The position numbers and the translations under genes were made by a program. From CAYUYH01 sp964449175 (lineage in GTDB: Bacteria > Planctomycetota > Phycisphaerae > SM23-33), in NCBI GenBank assembly GCA_964449175.1, contig CAYUYH010000073.1:1-11523 (forward strand): a DNA stretch of 11,523 bases, read 5' to 3'. Within the stretch, counting starts at the first letter, position 1. Every line of letters starts with the position of its first letter. The notes beneath the pieces were generated by a model. That model was not told where the DNA came from, did not search any database, and saw nothing but the letters and a program-made list of their open reading frames with translations. Positions 5,700 through 11,523 of this stretch are shown in pieces.

Positions 5700-6845
5700 A
5701 TGACACCACGAACGAAATCCCCTCGGCGCGCGGTCGACAAGAACGAGCGGCGGCTGAAGTCGCTGGCCCGGCGGCACGGCACGCCGCTGGCGGCGATCAG
5801 CCGCTCGGCGCTACTGCGCCAGTTGGACCGCTTCCGCTCGGCCCTGCCGCGCGTCGAGCCGTTCTACGCCGTCAAGGCCAACGCGAACGGGGAAGTGCTC
5901 AAGACGCTCGCAGCCGCGGGGGCGAGCTTCGACGTGGCCTCGACCGCTGAGGTCCACGCCGTCCTCGCCGCCGGGGGGAATGCCGACCGCATGATCTTCG
6001 CCAACACCATCAAGCCGCCGGTCGCCATCGCCGAGGCCGGCAAGCTTGGCATCGACTTGATGACGTACGACAGCGAGTATGAGCTGGACAAGATCGCCGA
6101 GCACTGCCCCGGCGCGCGGGTGCTGGTGCGGATCAAGGTGCCGAACGTCGGCTCGATCGTTGAGCTGAGCCTGAAGTTCGGCGTCGAGCCGGCCGACGCG
6201 ATGGCCCTGCTGATCAAGGCCCGCAAGATGGACCTGAAGCCCGTGGGCGTGAGCTTCCACGTCGGCAGCCAGTGCACGCGGATCGACAACTACATCCAGT
6301 CCCTGGAGATGGCCGCCATAATCGTCCGCGACGCACAGCTGAAGCAGCTGCCGCTGGAGATCGTGGACATCGGCGGGGGCTTCCCCATCGCCCACGCCGA
6401 CTGGGAGGGGGATCCGTTCGACTCGGCCGCGGCGACCATCCGCAAGGAGATCAACCGTCTGTTCTCCCCCAACATCCGCGTGATCGCCGAGCCGGGGCGT
6501 TTCCTGGTCGGCCCGGCCGTCACATTGGTGATGAGGGTCATCGGCAAGGCCATCCGCGAGAACAAGCACTGGTACTACCTCGACGACGGGCTGTACGGCT
6601 CGCTCAGCGGGCAGGTGTTTGACCACGCAAAGTACCAGTTCAAGGTCACGCGCAACGGCAGGCGGCAGCTTTCCACGCTGGCCGGGCCCACGTGCGACAG
6701 CCTGGACATAATCGCCGTCGGCGAGGACCTGCCGGAGCTGGAGATCGGCGACATCGTATACGTCGAGAACGTCGGAGCGTACAGCACGGCGACGGCTACG
6801 AACTTCAACGGCCTGGCGCCGGCGAAGGTCGTCATGGTTCCGTAG
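5700..6845 (+). CDS. Ornithine/lysine decarboxylase, PLP-dependent (fold type III)
   Basis: This 381-residue enzyme probably decarboxylates ornithine to putrescine, or lysine to cadaverine. The PLP-binding lysine is Lys59 in PFYAVKANAN. Later landmarks are FDVASTAEV, LSLKFGVE, SFHVGSQC (His187), VDIGGGFP, EPGR (264-267), YYLDDGLYGS and GPTCDSLD (Cys332, the cysteine contributed across the dimer interface). The CDSLD motif and the ending VENVGAYSTATATNFNG follow eukaryotic-type ornithine decarboxylase; diaminopimelate decarboxylases instead carry CESGD. This argues against lysA, the usual automatic name. Ornithine versus lysine preference cannot be settled by eye. ATG 5700 is preferred because upstream in-frame residues (back to 5526) lack family similarity and GAGG lies 8 nt before it. 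The stop is 31 nt before the deoxyhypusine-synthase-like gene, so the two likely form a polyamine operon. Confidence 0.9.
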   Translation: MTPRTKSPRRAVDKNERRLKSLARRHGTPLAAISRSALLRQLDRFRSALPRVEPFYAVKANANGEVLKTLAAAGASFDVASTAEVHAVLAAGGNADRMIFANTIKPPVAIAEAGKLGIDLMTYDSEYELDKIAEHCPGARVLVRIKVPNVGSIVELSLKFGVEPADAMALLIKARKMDLKPVGVSFHVGSQCTRIDNYIQSLEMAAIIVRDAQLKQLPLEIVDIGGGFPIAHADWEGDPFDSAAATIRKEINRLFSPNIRVIAEPGRFLVGPAVTLVMRVIGKAIRENKHWYYLDDGLYGSLSGQVFDHAKYQFKVTRNGRRQLSTLAGPTCDSLDIIAVGEDLPELEIGDIVYVENVGAYSTATATNFNGLAPAKVVMVP

Positions 6846-6876
6846 GGCGGCCGCGCCGGACCGCCAAGGGTGCACA

Positions 6877-8040
6877 ATGAAACGACAACCCAGAGTGCGA
6901 ACAAACCTGAGCGAGGCGCCGGACTGGCTCCGCAAGAAGCGCTGCCCCCACAAGGACAGGTACCTGTCCGGCAAGCGAATCCTCCCCCCGCCGATCACAG
7001 GTCGGGAGAAGCTCAGCCGGCTGATGGACGAGACATTCCTTGCCTACAACGCCGCGCGCCTGCGCGAGGGCGTGCAGCTGTTCACCGAGAAGATGCTTGC
7101 CTCGGACGTGACCGTGGGGATGAGCCTGGCCGGGGCGCTGACGCCCGCGGGGCTGGGCTGCTCGTGCATCGTGCCGCTTATCAAGGCCGGCTTCGTCGAC
7201 TGGATCGTCGCGACCGGCGCGAACCTCTACCACGACCTGCATTTCGCGTTCAACCTGTCGCTGCACGTCGGCAGCCACCTGGTGGACGACGCCGACTTGC
7301 GCCGCAACGACGTGGTGCGGATATACGACGTGCTGCTGGGCTACACCGACTGCCTGATGGCCACCGACGAAATCCTGCGGGGCATACTGGCCGCCCCGGA
7401 GTTCCAGAAGGAGATGGGCACGGGCGAGCTGCACTACCTGCTGGGCAAGCACGCCGCCGAGTGGGAGCGGAAGAGCGGCTTGAAGGACGTGTCGGTCCTG
7501 GCGGCCGCCTATCGCCACGACGTGCCCGTCTACACCTCATCGCCGGGCGACTCGACCATCGGCATGAACGTCGCCGGCGTGGAGTTGCGCGGCAACAAGC
7601 TGCGGGTCAACCCGTCCATCGACGTCAACGAGACCACCAGCTACGTCCTGGCCGCCAAGCGGTCCGGCGGGAAGAGCGCGGTCGTCCTCATGGGCGGCGG
7701 CAGCCCGAAGAACTTCATGCTCCAGACCGAGCCGCAGATTCAGGAGGTGCTGCGGATCAAGGAAGTGGGCCAGGACTACTTCTTCCAGGTCACCGACGCC
7801 CGCCCGGACACCGGCGGCCTGTCGGGCGCCACGCCGCACGAGGCCGTCAGTTGGGGCAAGGTCGACCCCAACCGCCTGCCGGACGCCGTCGTCTGCTACA
7901 CCGACACCACTCTCGCCCTGCCGCTGATAACGCACTACGCCCTGGCCAACCACGCCAAGCGCAAGCCCCGCCGGCTCTACAAGCGCCGATCGAAGCTGAT
8001 GGAGGCCCTCGTGCGGGAGTACTTCGCCCACAACAAGTGA
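6877..8040 (+). CDS. Deoxyhypusine synthase-family protein, probable homospermidine synthase
   Basis: Deoxyhypusine synthase transfers an aminobutyl group from spermidine to a lysine of eIF5A using NAD. Bacteria have no eIF5A, and bacterial members are thought to use small amines as acceptors, forming homospermidine from putrescine. The 387-residue product keeps the family's EAVSWGK motif with the aminobutyl-accepting Lys328, the preceding glycine-rich GGLSGATPHEA loop, and GGGSPK (about 273-278) in the NAD-domain core. Two positions differ from the eukaryotic enzymes: after that lysine the sequence is Asn279-Phe280 rather than His-His, and about eight extra residues lie between this point and the catalytic Lys. 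The N-terminal half (MSLAGALTPAG, HDLHFAFN) is also family-like. AAGG lies 7 nt before the ATG. It follows an ornithine-decarboxylase-type gene, which supplies its likely substrate. Membership is sure; the homospermidine activity is inferred from context. Confidence 0.9.
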   Translation: MKRQPRVRTNLSEAPDWLRKKRCPHKDRYLSGKRILPPPITGREKLSRLMDETFLAYNAARLREGVQLFTEKMLASDVTVGMSLAGALTPAGLGCSCIVPLIKAGFVDWIVATGANLYHDLHFAFNLSLHVGSHLVDDADLRRNDVVRIYDVLLGYTDCLMATDEILRGILAAPEFQKEMGTGELHYLLGKHAAEWERKSGLKDVSVLAAAYRHDVPVYTSSPGDSTIGMNVAGVELRGNKLRVNPSIDVNETTSYVLAAKRSGGKSAVVLMGGGSPKNFMLQTEPQIQEVLRIKEVGQDYFFQVTDARPDTGGLSGATPHEAVSWGKVDPNRLPDAVVCYTDTTLALPLITHYALANHAKRKPRRLYKRRSKLMEALVREYFAHNK

Positions 8041-8050
8041 CCCGGCCGGG

Positions 8051-8088
8051 GTTCGCCCCCCCCGCACGGCCCGGCGAATCCGGCGAAC
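8051..8088 (+). repeat. Inverted and direct repeats after the polyamine operon (possible weak terminator)
   Basis: GTTCGCC (8051-8057) can pair with GGCGAAC (8082-8088), or with its tandem copy GGCGAA (8073-8078); the two copies are 9 nt apart as CCGGCGAAT/CCGGCGAAC. There is no T-tract, so classical intrinsic termination is doubtful. A second small stem, TGCCC/GGGCA (8097-8109), follows. Confidence 0.35.
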
Positions 8089-8137
8089 AGTGCTCATGCC
8101 CGCGGGGCAGGACTACCGAAATACCCACCGTGAGGTC

Positions 8138-8166
8138 TTGCATCAGGAACCAGGTTGCGATAATGT
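8138..8166 (+). promoter_or_regulatory. Possible promoter of the metallophosphoesterase gene
   Basis: TTGCAT (8138-8143) is followed by GATAAT (8159-8164, 15-nt spacer, 5/6) overlapping TAATGT (8161-8166, 17-nt spacer). The spacing to the better -10 is short, so this is tentative. Confidence 0.35.
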
Positions 8167-8209
8167 AGGATCTTGAGATGTGGCGGGCCCACGAGGCCCG
8201 GAGGACATG

Positions 8210-9112
8210 ATGAACGAAGTTCTCTTGCCGCCCCCCACCCACCGTTGGCCCAAGAAGGCGTTTTTCAAGCGAATGCTGTGGACAGCGGCTAACTCCTGCG
8301 CACTTGGAGGCTTGTATGCCTGGCAGATAGAGCGGAACTGGCTGAGGATAGAACGCCGCGAGATGCCCCTGCCGGACCTGGGCGAGGCGTTCCGCGGGGC
8401 GACGCTCGCCCATATCTCGGACCTGCACTGTAGCCCGATCGTCCGCGACCGCTACCTGCGGCAGTTTGTCGAGGCGGTCAATGCCATGGACGTCGATTTC
8501 GTGGCGATCACGGGCGACTTCATCACCGGCCCGCGCCCCTACGCCCGCCGGGTCGCCCGCATCCTGCGGGATTTGACCCCCAGAGTGGCTGTGCTGGCCT
8601 GCCTGGGCAACCACGACTACGGCATATGTCACCCCCGCGGCCTGGGCGGATCGCGAGTGCTGGCCGAGGTCCTGAGCGACGAGCTCTGCCATGCCGACAT
8701 CTTCGTGATGATGAACGAGCCGCGGCTCTTCCGCCGCGGAGACGACACGCTCCAGTTCGTCGGCGTGGAAGACCTCTGGACGCCCAGGTACAACCCATAC
8801 CTGGCCTTCGACATGGCCCACCCACACATGCCGACAGTCGCCCTGTGCCACAACCCCGACGCCGCCGTCGAGCTTGCCAGCTACGGCGCGGACTGGGTGC
8901 TGGCCGGGCACACACACGGCACGGCCCGGGCCGAGCACAAGATCTCCCACCTGCTCCTGCCGGGGTCTTACAGGGAGTTCACGGCCGGGGAGTACAGCCT
9001 CGGCGAGGGCAAGTACCTCTACGTCAACCGCGGGCTGGGCTACGCACGCCGGCTCAATATCAACTCCAGACCCGAAATCACCCTCTTCACTCTGACCCGC
9101 GCCTCACGGTAG
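8210..9112 (+). CDS. Membrane-anchored metallophosphoesterase, YaeI/YkuE-like
   Basis: A calcineurin-like phosphoesterase of 300 residues with a two-metal site. All block motifs are present: Asp71 and His73 (ISDLHC), Asp103 (TGDF), GNHD with Asn134, His135 and Asp136, His214 (LCHNPD), and GHTHG with His234 and His236. An N-terminal basic patch (RWPKKAFFKR, 12-21) and a short hydrophobic stretch (about 22-38) look like a signal anchor, followed by WLRIERREM, as in YaeI/YkuE-type proteins. These act on phospholipid-like or lipid A-type phosphodiesters in some bacteria, so a lipid substrate is possible but not shown. Start choice: GGAGG (8200-8204) precedes adjacent ATGs at 8207 and 8210, and the second has proper spacing; an in-frame GTG at 8180 is less likely. 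A 5-bp stem (GGGCC 8185-8189, GGCCC 8195-8199) abuts the Shine-Dalgarno. Confidence 0.9.
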   Translation: MNEVLLPPPTHRWPKKAFFKRMLWTAANSCALGGLYAWQIERNWLRIERREMPLPDLGEAFRGATLAHISDLHCSPIVRDRYLRQFVEAVNAMDVDFVAITGDFITGPRPYARRVARILRDLTPRVAVLACLGNHDYGICHPRGLGGSRVLAEVLSDELCHADIFVMMNEPRLFRRGDDTLQFVGVEDLWTPRYNPYLAFDMAHPHMPTVALCHNPDAAVELASYGADWVLAGHTHGTARAEHKISHLLLPGSYREFTAGEYSLGEGKYLYVNRGLGYARRLNINSRPEITLFTLTRASR

Positions 9113-9115
9113 AAT
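9086..9115 (+). promoter_or_regulatory. Possible nrdJ promoter overlapping the end of the upstream gene
   Basis: TTCACT (9086-9091) and TAGAAT (9110-9115) are spaced by 18 nt. The -10 contains the TAG stop codon of the metallophosphoesterase gene. The -10 hexamer is identical to that of the thioesterase promoter. The predicted start near 9122 would give nrdJ a leader of about 157 nt. Confidence 0.4.
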
Positions 9116-9278
9116 ACCGCCCGTCTCTGCCTGGAACGACGGTCCTGTCTGGTCGCCAACGGGTTGGCTGCGACGTCTCTCCAGCTCCAGCGGCCGGCAG
9201 GCGCCGGATGGGCGCGGTTGCGCGTCGCACGCCAGGTCGGGGGCATCGTGGCAGCAGCCTGATGGGAGAGCCGGCACC
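9116..9278 (+). other. Long predicted nrdJ leader with several stems
   Basis: The leader holds an interrupted stem (GTCG-CCAA 9152-9159 with TTGG-ctg-CGAC 9164-9174), a perfect stem CCGGC/GCCGG (9194-9198 with 9203-9207), and GCGC/GCGC around a GGTT loop near 9212-9223. GGGAG (9264-9268) is the Shine-Dalgarno, 10 nt before ATG 9279. The gene needs adenosylcobalamin, so a cobalamin riboswitch was looked for; its B12 box and conserved core were not found. Confidence 0.35.
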
Positions 9279-11171
9279 ATGGCTAGTGAGGCCTTCGAGC
9301 AACCCGTGCTGTCTGAGAATGCCCTGCTGACGCTCCGGGCCAGGTATCTGATGAAAGACGACGAGGGCAACGTCGTCGAGACGCCGGCGGAGATGTTCCG
9401 GCGCGTGGCCAAGTGCGTGGCCGCGGCCGAGGGCCCGCACGGCGGGGACGCAGCCGTCGCGGAGATGACGGACAAGTTCCACGCGGCGATGGCTGGAGGT
9501 AAGTTCCTCCCCAACAGCCCCACGCTGATGAACGCCGGCAGGCGGCTAGGCGTGCTCAGTGCCTGCTTCGTGCTGCCCATAGACGACAGCGTCGAGGGCA
9601 TCTTCGAATCGGTCAAGAGTGCGGCCATCATCCAGAAGGCCGGTGGCGGCACGGGCTTCAGCTTCGATCGTCTTCGGCCGACGGGCGACTATGTCTCGTC
9701 GTCCGGCGGCAAGACCTCCGGGCCGATCAGCTTCTGGCGCGTGTTCTGCCAGGCCACGCACGCGATTCAGCAGGGGGCGTTTCGCCGTGGCGCGAACATG
9801 GGCATGATGTCCGTGGACCACCCCGACATTCTCAAGTTCATCACGGCCAAGCGCGATCCGGGCCAGTTCGTCAACTTCAACACGTCGGTGAAGGTGACCG
9901 ACGACTTCATGGTCAATCTGCGGGCGAGCGGCGCCTCGCCGCACGTCGTGGTCAACCCACGGACGGGCAAGCAGTACTACCTGCCGAAGACTCTGGACAT
10001 CGCCAACTACGATCTCGGCGACCTGATACCCGTCGGCGGCTCGCCCCCGGCGGGCGTCTATGGCCGGGCCAGCATCTGGAACCTTATCGTCGGCGGCGCC
10101 TGGGCAACGGGCGAGCCGGGTGTGTGCTTCATCGACCGCGTCAACGCCGACAACCCCACGCCCGCCCTCGGCCGAATCGAGGCCACCAACCCGTGCGGCG
10201 AGCAGCCGCTGCTTGACCACGAGGCCTGCAACCTCGGCTCGGTGAACCTGGCTGAGTTCGTCACCGACGGCCGCCTGAACGAGCCCGCCCTCCGCGAGAT
10301 GATTCGCCTCGCCGTGCGCTTCCTGGACGACGTGATCGACGTCAGCGATTTCGCGCTGCCCCAGGTGGGGGAGCTCTGCCGCGCCAATCGCAAGATCGGC
10401 CTGGGCATCATGGGCCTGGCCGACGCGATGTTCCTGCTCGGCATCAAGTACGACAGCGAGGACGGCATCGCCTTCGGCCGGCACGTAGCGACGATATTGA
10501 CCGAAGAGGCGTTCGCCGCCAGCGAGGCCCTGGCCGAGCAGCGCGGGACGTTTCCCAACTGGGCCGACAGCACCTGGGCCGCCCAAGGCGTGAAGATGCG
10601 CAACGCCGCCGTGACCACCGTCGCGCCCACCGGCACGCTGAGCATCCTGGCCGAATGCTCAGGCGGCATCGAGCCGGTCTTCGCGTTGGCCTTCCGCCGC
10701 AACGTCATGGACCGCAGGCTCCTGGAGGTCAACGCCCCCTTCAGGCGGCGAGCCCAGCAGCAGGGCTTCTGGAGCGAGACGCTGGCCAATCAGCTCGCCG
10801 CCGGCGAGAAGCTCGCCCAGCTTGGCTGCGCCGATCAGACGACGCTCGATCTGTTCGTCACGGCGCACGAGATCGACCCGTCCTGGCACGTCCGTATGCA
10901 GGCGGCGTTCCAGGACCGCATCGACGGGGCGATCTCCAAGACCATCAACCTGCCGGCCTCGGCCTCCGCCGGCGACGTGGATCGGATATACCAGATGGCG
11001 TTCGACCTGAGGTGCAAGGGCGTGACCGTCTACCGCGACGGGTGCCGCGAGAATCAGCCGATGGAAACCGGCCCGGCGGCGGACAACTGCCCCCATTGCC
11101 GCCAGCCCCTCGGCGATTCGCCCGCCTGCGCCAAGTGCCCGCGCTGCGGCAACCCCGTCTGCTCGGTGTGA
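9279..11171 (+). CDS. nrdJ: Class II (adenosylcobalamin-dependent) ribonucleoside-diphosphate reductase
   Basis: The enzyme reduces ribonucleotides to deoxyribonucleotides with a radical generated from adenosylcobalamin, so it needs no oxygen and no separate radical subunit. The 630-residue product contains FLPNSPTLMNAG, the first redox Cys96 (SACFVLP), the glycine loop GGGTGFSF, the radical/catalytic segment NPCGEQPL with Asn304, Cys306 and Glu308, the second redox Cys317 (EACNLGSVNL), and PTGTLSI in the phosphate-binding loop. The tail is cysteine-rich: Cys604, 607, 617, 620, 623 and 628, in C-x2-C pairs, as in class II enzymes where the tail shuttles electrons from thioredoxin or forms a small zinc-ribbon-like unit. 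There is no N-terminal ATP-cone, so overall activity regulation by ATP/dATP is probably absent or different. A single NrdJ chain suffices, and no nrdAB or nrdDG is seen nearby. Confidence 0.97.
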   Translation: MASEAFEQPVLSENALLTLRARYLMKDDEGNVVETPAEMFRRVAKCVAAAEGPHGGDAAVAEMTDKFHAAMAGGKFLPNSPTLMNAGRRLGVLSACFVLPIDDSVEGIFESVKSAAIIQKAGGGTGFSFDRLRPTGDYVSSSGGKTSGPISFWRVFCQATHAIQQGAFRRGANMGMMSVDHPDILKFITAKRDPGQFVNFNTSVKVTDDFMVNLRASGASPHVVVNPRTGKQYYLPKTLDIANYDLGDLIPVGGSPPAGVYGRASIWNLIVGGAWATGEPGVCFIDRVNADNPTPALGRIEATNPCGEQPLLDHEACNLGSVNLAEFVTDGRLNEPALREMIRLAVRFLDDVIDVSDFALPQVGELCRANRKIGLGIMGLADAMFLLGIKYDSEDGIAFGRHVATILTEEAFAASEALAEQRGTFPNWADSTWAAQGVKMRNAAVTTVAPTGTLSILAECSGGIEPVFALAFRRNVMDRRLLEVNAPFRRRAQQQGFWSETLANQLAAGEKLAQLGCADQTTLDLFVTAHEIDPSWHVRMQAAFQDRIDGAISKTINLPASASAGDVDRIYQMAFDLRCKGVTVYRDGCRENQPMETGPAADNCPHCRQPLGDSPACAKCPRCGNPVCSV

Positions 11172-11241
11172 GGGCCTTTCGCCGGGTCGCCCCGATGCTG
11201 CCGCATCCGCCCCCAACACGCCACTGCGCGCCTGACGGCAT

Positions 11242-11269
11242 TTGACTTCCGGCGGCTGGATGATAGACT
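11242..11269 (+). promoter_or_regulatory. Predicted promoter of the right-edge gene
   Basis: TTGACT (11242-11247) and TAGACT (11264-11269) are spaced by 16 nt, matching consensus at 5/6 and 4/6. The predicted start near 11277 gives a leader of about 70 nt before ATG 11347. Confidence 0.5.
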
Positions 11270-11346
11270 CATGTCCAGTTTGGCCGCCGCGGCATGGGTG
11301 CGAAGAGGCCCCCTGGCGGCACACGATCCAAGGAAGGAGCAGGTCC

Positions 11347-11523
11347 ATGTCGGATCAGGATGGGAAGTTCACCTGGGTAGTCTCGCTGGCGCGGGTGTTG
11401 GCGTTCGCCCTGGCCGGCTGGCTTACCGTCGGCATAGCGGTCACCGTCGCGATCGGCATCCCTATTGTCGTCAACGACCCGGTGCTGGGCACGATCGCTC
11501 CGTTTATCCTCGCCGTCGTCGGC
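11347..11523 (+). CDS. Unrecognised membrane protein, 5' part only
   Basis: 59 codons are visible before the window ends. The start is well supported: AAGGAG (11334-11339) lies 7 nt before the ATG. After a short polar start (MSDQDGKFTW) there is a long hydrophobic helix at about residues 11-41 and the beginning of a second one from about 48, separated by VNDP. I do not recognise the family. It has its own predicted promoter, so it need not be co-transcribed with nrdJ. Confidence 0.75.
   Translation, partial: MSDQDGKFTWVVSLARVLAFALAGWLTVGIAVTVAIGIPIVVNDPVLGTIAPFILAVVG

Noticed and set aside
5459..5782. Upstream in-frame extension of murI
   Set aside because: It would overlap the start of the divergent decarboxylase gene and adds about 108 residues unlike any glutamate racemase.
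5700..6845. Diaminopimelate decarboxylase (lysA)
   Set aside because: The CDSLD motif and the C-terminal NVGAYSTATATNFNG segment follow ornithine decarboxylase, not the CESGD pattern of diaminopimelate decarboxylase.
8210..8330. Twin-arginine signal on the phosphoesterase
   Set aside because: The N-terminus has Lys-Lys followed by Phe-Phe-Lys-Arg but no Arg-Arg pair, so a plain signal anchor fits better.
9116..9278. Cobalamin riboswitch upstream of nrdJ
   Set aside because: I looked for the B12 box and the conserved core on both strands and did not find them.
9546..10586. Minus-strand open frame inside nrdJ (about 346 codons)
   Set aside because: It is antisense to conserved reductase motifs, with no recognisable domain.
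11172..11346. Intrinsic terminator after nrdJ
   Set aside because: Only a weak GGGC/GCCC pairing was seen and no T-tract follows it.

Overview
The window is high-GC, densely coded bacterial chromosome. Protein similarities as I recall them (a Planctomycetes-type MDR dehydrogenase, a bacterial deoxyhypusine-synthase-like protein, an ornithine-decarboxylase-fold enzyme rather than diaminopimelate decarboxylase) suggest the Planctomycetes/Phycisphaerae, but no rRNA or phylogenetic marker confirms this. It looks like a housekeeping region. I see no insertion sequence, phage gene, CRISPR array, tRNA or rRNA.

Layout. Bases 1-2160 (minus strand) carry rpsU (ribosomal protein S21) followed by hppA, a membrane pyrophosphatase cut by the left edge. 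The rpsU promoter region holds a 9-bp inverted repeat flanking the predicted -10, and a GC-rich hairpin in the predicted leader. From 2319 a divergent promoter drives a hotdog-fold acyl-CoA thioesterase (plus strand) with almost no leader. It converges on a minus-strand operon, murI - zinc MDR dehydrogenase - pgeF (5458 to 2854), with a short 9-nt-periodic repeat between the converging ends. murI (D-glutamate supply) and pgeF (peptidoglycan fidelity) both serve the cell wall, which makes the dehydrogenase between them of interest.

Divergent from murI is a two-gene plus-strand operon (5700-8040): an ornithine/lysine decarboxylase of the eukaryotic-ODC fold, then a deoxyhypusine-synthase-family protein. 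With no eIF5A substrate known in bacteria, the best reading is putrescine synthesis followed by NAD-dependent homospermidine synthesis. This is the most interesting module in the window.

The rest of the plus strand holds a membrane-anchored metallophosphoesterase of the YaeI/YkuE type (8210-9112), a class II (adenosylcobalamin-dependent) ribonucleotide reductase nrdJ (9279-11171) behind a leader of about 157 nt, and the first 59 codons of an unrecognised membrane protein at the right edge. Several predicted promoters share a TTGAC-like -35, a spacer of exactly 16 nt, and a TAGAAT/TATCAT-like -10. No stretch of 300 bases lacks a gene.
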